A program made the translations under genes and the position numbers. A DNA stretch of 49,648 nucleotides, from contig JBMOOH010000056.1 in assembly GCA_049323795.1 (NCBI GenBank), positions 1 to 49,648 on the forward strand, written 5' to 3'. Position 1 is the stretch's first letter. Each line of letters begins with the position of its first letter. The stretch is from JAOADN01 sp049323795. Its GTDB lineage: Bacteria > Pseudomonadota > Alphaproteobacteria > Rhodobacterales > Rhodobacteraceae. Shown here piece after piece: positions 25,558-32,409 of the stretch. The notes below the pieces were generated by a model. It had not been told where the DNA came from. It saw only the letters and a program-made list of their open reading frames with translations, and made no database searches.

Positions 25558-26468
25558 GCGTCGGGCCTGCGCAGCGTATCGGGCAGAAGTGCCATGTAGC
25601 GCCCGGCCGCGTCCGGAGCGACGGCGCCCCGGTCCGAAAGCTGATCGAGGCACCAGACCGCAAGGCCGGCGCTGCCTGCGACCTCGCCGGCCAGAAGCGC
25701 AAGCCGCAGGAGCTGCGCGTCCGACATCCGCTCGGGCTGCGCGAGGTCGCGCACGAAGAAGGCGTCGCCGTCGAGCACCTGCCGGTGCGCGCGCGGGCGC
25801 AGTCCCTTCTGCGACCGGCTGCGCAGCGGCAGACGCTTCAGGAAGGCGAAGTCGTGGAACATGAAGCCCTGCCGGGCAAGTTCACCGGCAAGCTCGCCGA
25901 AGGAAGGTTCGTGGTCGTAGAGGGGCAGCAGGCGGACCTCGGTCTGCACCATGACCGCCTGTCCAAGCTTCGCCGCGCCGTTGGCGATGATCTGCAGTTC
26001 CGATCCCTGCACGTCGATCTTGAGGAAGTCGATGGACGGGACGGCATCCACGTCGTCCAGCCGCACCGTGTCGAGAGCGAGCGTTCCGGTCAGCCGCGTT
26101 CCCCTGGCGTAGCCGATCAGGTCGGCATTGCGCCGGCATACCGGGAAGGCCGAGGCGAATCCCGAATGGGCGTAGAGATGCAGCGTGACCGGCGCGCCGT
26201 CGCCGAGCGCGTGCGGCAGATAGGTTTCGGCCGGGGACTTCCGGGACGCGAGGGCGGCCAGAGCCTCGGGCTGAGGTTCGAAGCCGGTGACGCGCGCACG
26301 CCCGCTCCGGAGCAGCGACAGATAGGGCGGATCGCCCTCGATCGGATTGGCACCGACATCGACGACCTCGATCGGGCCATGCGGCGCGCAGAGGGTCCAG
26401 AGGTAGTCCGAGGCCTGGCTCACCGGGATGGGATCCGCTTGCTGTTCGGCGACCATATCATCACGCAT
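25554..26468 (-). CDS. FkbM-family methyltransferase
   Basis: 304-residue SAM-dependent methyltransferase of the FkbM family. SAM-binding motif I is VVDVGANP (about 35-42), followed by TGFEPQPEAL (about 60-69). The family-defining LDTVRLDD and IDFLKIDVQGSELQII blocks are at about 133-162. FkbM proteins O-methylate sugars, lipids or polyketides; in proteobacteria they often sit in surface-polysaccharide loci. The C-terminal ~100 residues (LKRLPLRSRSQKG... onward) extend beyond the core and are unassigned. It is the first gene of a two-gene unit with the glycosyltransferase-like gene, overlapping by 4 bp. Its promoter would lie in the 355-bp gap before the tRNA gene. Confidence 0.88.
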   Translation of the reverse strand: MRDDMVAEQQADPIPVSQASDYLWTLCAPHGPIEVVDVGANPIEGDPPYLSLLRSGRARVTGFEPQPEALAALASRKSPAETYLPHALGDGAPVTLHLYAHSGFASAFPVCRRNADLIGYARGTRLTGTLALDTVRLDDVDAVPSIDFLKIDVQGSELQIIANGAAKLGQAVMVQTEVRLLPLYDHEPSFGELAGELARQGFMFHDFAFLKRLPLRSRSQKGLRPRAHRQVLDGDAFFVRDLAQPERMSDAQLLRLALLAGEVAGSAGLAVWCLDQLSDRGAVAPDAAGRYMALLPDTLRRPDA

Positions 26469-26823
26469 GTTCCGCCCCGGTCAAAGCCGGCGCGCCGACG
26501 CGCCGCGGACGGCGGCCGAGGGTTGCAGGCGCGCTACGGCCCGTCCGCGCGCCGGTCGCGCGGGACGGCAAGCCCCTGCTGCCGGCCGCCGGGCCGGGAT
26601 GCCGCTCGGGTCCGGCCCCCCTGGGGGCAGTCCGGGGGAACCAGCCGGGGACAGCCGCCGCCGGTCCCTCAGCGGCCCTCGGTCGCACGACCGGTCGGCA
26701 CCCGCCCCGGGCAGGCCCGGAAGGCTGCGGCGGCCCCTTCGGGGCCCCTGCACCCGCCAGCCCCGCGCCCCGACCGCTCTGCCCTTGAACCCGTCCTCCC
26801 CGTCAGGATAAGGAAGGCGCCAC
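26469..26823. other. 355-bp GC-rich gap upstream of tRNA-Ser, no gene recognised
   Basis: This region lies between the fkbM start and the tRNA gene and should hold both promoters. Minus-strand frames through here into the tRNA are antisense-tRNA artefacts. I see no clear promoter or repeat. Confidence 0.5.
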
Positions 26824-26913
26824 GGAGAGGTGGCCGAGTGGTCGAAGGCGCACGCCTGGAAAGTGTGTAGGCGGGAAACCGTCTCGAGGGTTCGAATCCC
26901 TCTCTCTCCGCCA
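26824..26913 (+). tRNA. tRNA-Ser (anticodon GGA)
   Basis: Complete class II tRNA of 90 bases including an encoded CCA (26911-26913). The acceptor 5' strand GGAGAGG pairs with the 3' strand TCTCTCC before discriminator G. The D-arm region is TGGCCGAGTGG, the anticodon loop CTGGAAA gives anticodon GGA (serine UCC/UCU), a long variable arm follows, and the T-arm is GAGGG-TTCGAAT-CCCTC. Its 3' end is the left boundary of the accessory region: a 239-bp repeat beginning in the T-loop recurs at 28828. It is most likely the chromosomal attachment site of an integrative element, and remains intact as a gene. Confidence 0.95.
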
Positions 26914-27129
26914 CCACATAACACATTGATATTAAACGATTTTATGCCTCACGTGTTGTGGCGTGTTTTCCGCGGCTTGCGAGGTCTGCTGGCACCTAGA
27001 GACTTGAAATTGCAGGCGAAATAGCCGCCCGGAATGGCGCGAGTCTCTGTTTGGCATTCGGCGCGATACGGTTTTCGGGTGGGCCGTCAGGCGCTGGACT
27101 TGACTTCCTGCTGTTTGCAAGCTGACGCG
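26891..27129 (+). repeat. Long direct repeat, copy A (attachment-site-like, in tRNA-Ser 3' end)
   Basis: This 239-bp segment starts at the TTCGAATCC of the tRNA T-loop and runs through the acceptor stem and CCA into non-coding DNA, ending in AGCTGACGCG. Copy B lies exactly 1937 bp downstream without gaps; long identical runs include GTCTCTGTTTGGCATT and GATACGGTTTTCGGGTGGGC. An imperfect inverted repeat just after the tRNA (CCACATAACAC with GTGTTGTGG) is preserved in both copies as a stem. This fits an integrase-bound att arm. Confidence 0.75.
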
Positions 27130-27318
27130 CCTCAGGGTGCCGATCGAATGGTGTCACGAGTGTGCCGGGGATACGGTGGCGGCCGAGGAGGCGACCTCCC
27201 TCGATTATCGTGCGGCCCTCCGGCGTCATCGCCTGTAGGAGTGATGACAGGCTGCCGGACTCTAGTCCGAGTCAGGGTTCTGCGGCGGGAGGTTGAGAGG
27301 GGCAAGCGAGGAGAGAAC

Positions 27319-28659
27319 ATGGCCGAACGCAATGACATTTCCGACCTTCTGGCCTTCATCGGCCGGGAAGGCGACTGGCGGGAACGGCTGCAGGATGTGG
27401 TCGCCGAGCATCTGATGCCAGCGCTGGAGGAGTTCGAGATCGACCATGACGACCTCGCCGACCTGCTTGGTGAGCAGTGGTCTGGTGTGCTCTGGGGCTG
27501 CGGGTTCGAGGACTTCCTTGGCCAGCACTATGAAGACGGCAACATCGTCGATCTCTATCTGAAGCGGCGCGGCTGGAAGGAAACGGCCTTGAACCGGGAG
27601 TATTTCGCCGCCCTGCGGGATACTCCGGTCAGTCTTTACGAGGTCAGCGATGTCCAGCCAGGGGCGTCGATGGTGCTGCGCGATCTGTTGACGGATGCGG
27701 CACCGGTCACGGTGAGAGAGAAATCCGCCACGCGCACGTTGAAGCAATGGGACCGGATCGCCGTGCGTGTGGTGCCCGAGCGCGATCACCATGTCATCTC
27801 CGGGGCGCTGTTGCCCTTCCGGACCGAGGCGGTGGATTTCCTGTTTGCCGGGCTGCGCGATGCCCTGAAGCTGAAGAAGCGAGATGCGCTGCGGCTTAGC
27901 CGCGATCAGCTGATGGGCTGCGCGCCCATCTTCACCGCCGCCTGGCTCTTCATCGAAATCGACCGTGCCCTGACCCCGGCGCAGCCGCAGTTCACCAATT
28001 CGGACGGTGACGACGTGCTGTTCCACGATTTGCGGTACCCGCTTGCCAGCGGCGTGACGCAGAAGGCTGTGGCCGAACGGTTGGACCGAGTGAAGGGCTT
28101 CCTGTCCGAGGGGCCGAAGTTCTGGAACTGGCTGGCATCGCGGAAGGGGCGCGGGGGCAAGGCGGGCGGCGACATCATGCTTGATACGCAGATGGACGGC
28201 GCCACCGTCCTGGGCTCGCTGGAACTGAAGGGCAAGACGCTGCTCGTTACCGTCAACTCGGCCGAGCGCGCGGCCAAGGTCGAGGCCTTGATCAGCGCGG
28301 CCGTCGGAGATCTGCTGAGATCACCTTTGACCACGATCCGGACAGTCGATCAGATGCGGGCCGACCAACGGCGTGACGGGCTGCACGAAGAAGCCGACGA
28401 AATCCCGCCAGAGATCGCGCGCCAGCTGATGCGGGATCACCTGGACAAACACTACCGCGAAACGCTCGACGCCCCGATCCCGGCACTGGGTGGCAAGTCA
28501 CCGCGCCAGGCTGTGCGCACGACGGCGGGGCGCGAGAAGGTGATCGACTGGTTGAAGATGCTGGAAAACCATAGCGCCGGGCATGGCGAGGGTGCGATCG
28601 CGGAATATGATTTCGGCTGGATGTGGGTCGAGCTTGGGCTTCAAGCGCATCGGCGGTAA
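27319..28659 (+). CDS. Uncharacterised 446-residue protein between the long repeats
   Basis: I do not recognise a named family with confidence. The 446-residue protein is soluble, with no signal or membrane segment. Its C-terminus contains PIPALGGKSPRQAVRTTAGREKVIDWLKMLE (about residues 390-420), a block I associate with SEC-C/zinc-chelation-type or MbcA/Xre-antitoxin-like proteins of unknown role in proteobacteria. No zinc-ligand Cys cluster is seen. ATG 27319 is preceded by GAGGAGAG and is the first Met after a long GC-poor leader. It is the only gene between the two 239-bp direct repeats, so it looks like cargo of a small integrated unit. Base composition is lower in GC than the rhamnose genes, supporting transfer. 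Confidence 0.65.
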   Translation: MAERNDISDLLAFIGREGDWRERLQDVVAEHLMPALEEFEIDHDDLADLLGEQWSGVLWGCGFEDFLGQHYEDGNIVDLYLKRRGWKETALNREYFAALRDTPVSLYEVSDVQPGASMVLRDLLTDAAPVTVREKSATRTLKQWDRIAVRVVPERDHHVISGALLPFRTEAVDFLFAGLRDALKLKKRDALRLSRDQLMGCAPIFTAAWLFIEIDRALTPAQPQFTNSDGDDVLFHDLRYPLASGVTQKAVAERLDRVKGFLSEGPKFWNWLASRKGRGGKAGGDIMLDTQMDGATVLGSLELKGKTLLVTVNSAERAAKVEALISAAVGDLLRSPLTTIRTVDQMRADQRRDGLHEEADEIPPEIARQLMRDHLDKHYRETLDAPIPALGGKSPRQAVRTTAGREKVIDWLKMLENHSAGHGEGAIAEYDFGWMWVELGLQAHRR

Positions 28660-28827
28660 TGGCAAACATCCCCGCGGTTTGTGGCAGGTGAGATCCGAGA
28701 GTTGATCGCATGGCCATGCAGCCTGTTAGGAGGACGGAAAAGTGAGGAATTTCAATAGTCTCTGCGACTTTTCCGGCCGAAATTCTGCCGTGTTTTCAGA
28801 GGGTTAGGAAGAGGAACATATCTCTGG

Positions 28828-29066
28828 TTCGAATCCAGAGTGCTCCGCCACAACATAAGTCATTGATATTGAACGAGTTTATGCCTCTCGCATTGTGGCG
28901 TGATTTCCGTGGCTTGCGGGCCGCATCGACGCCTAGAGACCTGAAATTGCAGACGAAATAGCCGCCCATAGTGGCGCGAGTCTCTGTTTGGCATTTGGCG
29001 CGATACGGTTTTCGGGTGGGCCGTCAGGCGCTGGACTTGACTTTGGGCCAGTTCGAAGCTGACGCG
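28828..29066 (+). repeat. Long direct repeat, copy B, fused to a different tRNA 3' fragment
   Basis: This copy matches 26891-27129 without gaps. It begins inside a tRNA-like 3' end: TCTGG-TTCGAAT-CCAGA forms a perfect T-arm, followed by GTGCTCCGCCA. The T-stem differs from that of tRNA-Ser(GGA) on both strands yet still pairs, so it derives from another tRNA gene and not from mutation of copy A. No 5' half of a tRNA exists upstream, so it is an inactive remnant, as expected at the far end of an integrated element. The surrounding 28660-29209 gap holds nothing else that I can see. Confidence 0.75.
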
Positions 29067-29209
29067 GCTGTCCGAAGGGCTGGGGTTGCGATCACGGAAC
29101 CGTCGCTAAGGTGTTCATCCTCGTAGAAGATTCAAGTCTCCGAACCTGCTGGTGATGCAAACCGGGATTGGAATGGGCTGCCTCGGTTTCCGGCCGTCTC
29201 TTCCCGGGA

Positions 29210-30862
29210 TCAAAGCCCGCCGACGATCTGCCGCTGCTGATCCCAGCCAGCCGGCAACTGGTGCCGCTTGACCCATTCCGAGGTGAAGGCAACCGGCTGA
29301 TTGCCTGCAGCGACCTGATCGAGAACATCCGGTGCAAGGAAAGCGAGGCCGATCATCTGCTGGATGCGGCTGGTGGTGGTCTTTTCCCTGGCGGCGAGAT
29401 CGCCGAAGGAGGCGCCGGCTTTGATGGCGGCATACCAGCGCTGTGCAATCAGGATGTTCTTCGCCAGCACCGGATCGACTTGCGGGACGGCAGCGCCAAG
29501 AATGATGCGAGCCTCGACGCCCCGGCGCTGCACCTGGAAGGAGGCGGTGATCCGCCGGGCGGCGCTGTCGATCCGGTCCGGCAGGATGCCGAGCCGTTCC
29601 GCCAGAACCTTGCGGTCGAGCCGCAGGAGAATGCTGCCTTGCTGGAGGTCCGCGCGGCGCAGCAGCGGTGCCCAGAGATCGGCACTGCCCTCGAGGTCGC
29701 AGTCCTTCGCGAGATACCGCACCTTCTCTTGTAGTCCGGGAATCTCGGCGGCCGACAGATCGCGGATCAGATCGGCGAGCACCGTGGGCTTCATCAGGTG
29801 GCCCCGCAGGATCCGAGCAATGCCGGTCTCGAGATCGCGAGCCGGCAGTCTCCAGGCATCGGGATGCCTCTCACGCCGGTCGGTGACCAGCCTGCGCGAG
29901 ATGTAATAGCGCAGGCGCTTGCCGTTCTTCTGCGAATGGCTCGGGGTCAGTCGATCCCCGGTCTCGTCGAAGAGTTTGTCGACGAGGGGCGAGCGTTCTG
30001 CCGCATTCGATCGTCCCCTGCTTCGGGCCGCCTCGGTGGCAAGGCGTTCCTGGAGGGCGTCCCAGGCGACCGGATCGAGGATCGCCGGATGCTGGCCCGG
30101 ATAAACCTTGTCGCGGTGCCGGATCCGGCCAGCATATAGCGGGTTGGTCAAGATCTGGTAGACATGGCCGCGACTGAAGGGCGTTCCGCCGGTGCGGGTG
30201 CCCGCGCCCGACGGCCGGACCCGTGTCCGATAGCCAAGGTCTTCCGCTTCCTCCGCGGCCGCCCGGACCGAGCCGTGCTGGAGATAGAGGTCGTGGATAT
30301 GGCGTATGATCGGCGCCTCGGCCTCGTCGATCTTCAGGCTGCGGCCGTCGGGCTGGTAGCCGAACGGCACTGTCCCGCCCATCCAGAGCCCCTTCTTCTT
30401 CGAGGCCGCGATCTTGTCGCGGATGCGTTCGGCCGTCACCTCGCGCTCGAACTGGGCGAAGGACAAGAGCATGTTCAGCGTCAGCCGTCCCATGCTGGTG
30501 GCGGTGTTGAAGGACTGGGTGACCGAGACGAAGGAGGCGCCGGCCGCATCCAGCCGGTCGACGATCTTCGCGAAGTCGGAGAGCGACCGGGTCAGCCGGT
30601 CGATCTTGTAGACTACGATCTGGTCGACGAGGCCCGCCTCGATATCCGCGAGAAGGCGCTGCAGCGCAGGCCGCTCAAGGGTCCCCCCGGACAGGCCGCC
30701 GTCATCGTAACGGGTCGGGACCAGAACCCAGCCCTCCGCCTTCTGGCTGGTGACATAGGCGGCACAGGCCTCGGCCTGGGCGTCGAGCGAGTTGAAATCC
30801 TGATCGAGCCCCTCCTCGGAGGATTTGCGCGTATAGATCGCACAGCGGATCCGGCGCGCCAT
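29210..30862 (-). CDS. Large serine recombinase
   Basis: 550-residue site-specific recombinase. The N-terminal resolvase domain has the nucleophile motif CAIYTRKSSEEG (Arg12, Ser14) and the conserved YKIDRLTRSL (about 86), followed by the FAQFEREVTAERIRDK helix (about 128-143). The recombinase DNA-binding domain begins GTVPFGYQPDG (about 155) and includes ILTNPLYAGRIRHR (about 232). The Cys-rich zinc ribbon usual in large serine integrases is not evident: the expected CxxC position reads SPLVDKLFDETGD. ATG 30862 fits the family start and lies 1 bp after the DUF2924 gene stop. Recombinase, DUF2924 and DUF3489 form a recurrent three-gene mobile cassette in Alphaproteobacteria. It likely drove integration or excision of part of this island. 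Confidence 0.92.
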   Translation of the reverse strand: MARRIRCAIYTRKSSEEGLDQDFNSLDAQAEACAAYVTSQKAEGWVLVPTRYDDGGLSGGTLERPALQRLLADIEAGLVDQIVVYKIDRLTRSLSDFAKIVDRLDAAGASFVSVTQSFNTATSMGRLTLNMLLSFAQFEREVTAERIRDKIAASKKKGLWMGGTVPFGYQPDGRSLKIDEAEAPIIRHIHDLYLQHGSVRAAAEEAEDLGYRTRVRPSGAGTRTGGTPFSRGHVYQILTNPLYAGRIRHRDKVYPGQHPAILDPVAWDALQERLATEAARSRGRSNAAERSPLVDKLFDETGDRLTPSHSQKNGKRLRYYISRRLVTDRRERHPDAWRLPARDLETGIARILRGHLMKPTVLADLIRDLSAAEIPGLQEKVRYLAKDCDLEGSADLWAPLLRRADLQQGSILLRLDRKVLAERLGILPDRIDSAARRITASFQVQRRGVEARIILGAAVPQVDPVLAKNILIAQRWYAAIKAGASFGDLAAREKTTTSRIQQMIGLAFLAPDVLDQVAAGNQPVAFTSEWVKRHQLPAGWDQQRQIVGGL

Positions 30863-30863
30863 C

Positions 30864-31370
30864 TCAGGCCGCCTTTCCACGACGCGAGGATGCGGCCTGC
30901 CCATCGCCCACCCGGACCTCCTCGGTCAACCCGAAGAACCGGGGCCCTGACCAGCGGGCCCCGGTGATCTTCCGAGCGATAGCAGAGAGCGAAGCATAGC
31001 GCTCTCCCCCCATCAGGAACCCGCCCTCGATCACCTCGATGGTCCAGGTGCGACCCTGCCATTCCCGCACCAGCTTGGCACCAGGGCGCAGCCGGGTACC
31101 GACCGATGCATGCGACGCGCTGCCCGCTGCGATGCGACCGAGACCCTCGAGCACGCGGGTCTTAGGACCGCCGCAAACCCGGCATTGCAGCTCAAACGCC
31201 AGCGCCCGGCGCAGGAAGGGAGCCGAGAGGTTCTTCGGGGCCGGTGATCCGATCAGGTTGCCCCAGAGATCGAGCAGGTCGGCACGGTCGGCGATCTCAA
31301 GCGAGGCCAGGGTTGCGGGCAGGTCCTTCGCGGTAACCGGCGAAACGATCACGCTCATTCCCGCGTTCAT
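30864..31370 (-). CDS. DUF2924 domain protein
   Basis: 168-residue protein with the DUF2924 pattern. An N-terminal helix LLDLWGNLIGSPAPKNLSAPFLRRALAFELQ (about 31-62) is followed by a basic central region and the beta-rich segment LVREWQGRTWTIEVIEGGF...YASLSAIARKITGARWSGPRFFGL. DUF2924 proteins have no established biochemical role but recur directly upstream of large serine recombinases, suggesting an accessory DNA-binding or directionality function (inference). The stop is 1 bp from the recombinase start, and its own start overlaps the DUF3489 gene by 4 bp. Confidence 0.88.
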   Translation of the reverse strand: MNAGMSVIVSPVTAKDLPATLASLEIADRADLLDLWGNLIGSPAPKNLSAPFLRRALAFELQCRVCGGPKTRVLEGLGRIAAGSASHASVGTRLRPGAKLVREWQGRTWTIEVIEGGFLMGGERYASLSAIARKITGARWSGPRFFGLTEEVRVGDGQAASSRRGKAA

Positions 31371-31693
31371 TGCGCGGCCTCTGCACGGGTCACGCCATCA
31401 GCCTGTTCGTCGGGTTTGGAGGCGACGCGGTAGATCAGCCCGATGCTGCCATCCGCAGGCTTTGCCGTCTCGACCGCATGATCCGCCTTGCGCAGCCCGG
31501 TGATCGCCGCGCGGGTCGTGTGGGCCTGCCAGCCGAGTGCCGCGCTGATCGCGGCAATCGTGGTACCCCCCGGCTGGCGCAGCATGCCGATCAGACGCGC
31601 CTTCTTGCTCTCCGGGCTGGCTGAAGGTGGCGCTGCGGGCGGTGTGCTGGTGGTTTCGGGGGTGTCGGAAGTGGTGGTGGGTTTCTTTGCCAT
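31367..31693 (-). CDS. DUF3489 domain protein (small winged-helix-like)
   Basis: 108-residue protein. A low-complexity Thr/Pro/Ser-rich N-terminus (residues 1-28) precedes a compact helix-turn-helix-like domain: KKARLIGMLRQPGGTTIAAIS, then ALGWQAHTTRAAITGLRK (about 30-70) and a final strand GLIYRVAS. DUF3489 proteins are small, likely DNA-binding, and co-occur with DUF2924 and serine recombinases. ATG 31693 has GGAGG 6-10 bases upstream. First gene of the three-gene unit. Two palindromes lie just upstream of the start (31711-31731 and 31747-31760), which could be its operator sites. Confidence 0.85.
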   Translation of the reverse strand: MAKKPTTTSDTPETTSTPPAAPPSASPESKKARLIGMLRQPGGTTIAAISAALGWQAHTTRAAITGLRKADHAVETAKPADGSIGLIYRVASKPDEQADGVTRAEAAQ

Positions 31694-31710
31694 GGCTGGC
31701 CTCCTGGTTC

Positions 31711-31760
31711 GGGCCGGATCCATTCCGGCCCTTCTACCAGGCAAAGCCCGGAAGTCCGGG
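31711..31760 (-). promoter_or_regulatory. Two palindromes sharing a CCGGA/TCCGG core upstream of DUF3489
   Basis: GGGCCGGA-TCCAT-TCCGGCCC at 31711-31731 and CCCGGA-AG-TCCGGG at 31747-31760 are perfect inverted repeats with the same CCGGA...TCCGG half-sites. They lie 18-67 bp upstream of the first gene of the recombinase operon. The arrangement suggests a tandem operator for an autoregulating DNA-binding protein, possibly DUF3489. The first could also be a leader hairpin. Confidence 0.4.
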
Positions 31761-31921
31761 CGGTGGTGGCGAGCGGTCTCAGCGCGTCGGCACAACACGA
31801 CTACCGCTTGCGCGGCCGAACGAAGTCCAGCAGGAAGTGGCCCAACCCCGGAAGAAATGGTGGAAAGCTGTCTGGAGGTAGGGCGGCATGGCAACCGCAA
31901 CAATCCTGAAATACCGGCGTT

Positions 31922-32122
31922 TCATGCAAGGCGCAGCGACCGCTCTGCCGGACTCCTCACGATGGGCGGTGTCAGCTTCAGCCGCTCAGAGAACTCCCAG
32001 CCGTTCCCGGATTGGTCAATGTCTCCCGCAGTCGCGACGATAGCTAACTCCGTGATCAGACCGACGCCCGGGATCGTGCGCAGTAGGATAACCCGCAGTA
32101 CTTTCCGCGCCTCCTGTTCCAT
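31922..32122 (-). pseudogene. IS110-family transposase remnant
   Basis: A 66-residue minus-strand frame contains IPGVGLITELAIVATAGD followed by GWEFSERLKLTP, the C-terminal transposase_20 (helix-hairpin-helix) part of IS110/IS492 transposases. The N-terminal RuvC-like DEDD domain is missing, and no start context is present. It is a small decayed piece between the recombinase cassette and the defence genes. The rest of 31694-32409 shows no gene. Confidence 0.65.
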
Positions 32123-32351
32123 ATGGCCCTCATATCAGCGGAACCGAGGATGGAGCGCCGCGACCTCATGACACATGATTTATTGCTACTTCGCGGGTCG
32201 CCTCAGGTAGGCTCATGGCTGCTGCGCTGGGCCCCATGAAGGCCATGTGACAGACGACCGTGACGGCGCGCGCTCGGGACGGCGGTCAAAGCGGAACATA
32301 ACCATATGATTAAATTCATAAATTTCTTGCGCCTCGGCGGGCACGAAAATG

Positions 32352-32380
32352 GTGACGCGAGACAGAAGTATCATTATAAA
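32352..32380 (+). promoter_or_regulatory. Candidate promoter for the PD-(D/E)XK protein gene
   Basis: GTGACG at 32352-32357, 17 bases, then TATAAA at 32375-32380 form a good sigma-70-like promoter in an AT-rich stretch. It ends 29 bp before the ATG at 32410, giving a short leader of about 20 bases. Confidence 0.5.
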
Positions 32381-32409
32381 TAGCGGAGTGTGACACCGAG
32401 GTGCTGCCC

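Noticed and set aside
26481..26926. Minus-strand frames reading RGIRTLE / REGFEPS across the tRNA gene
   Set aside because: These are the classic antisense translations of a tRNA-Ser gene and are not real proteins.
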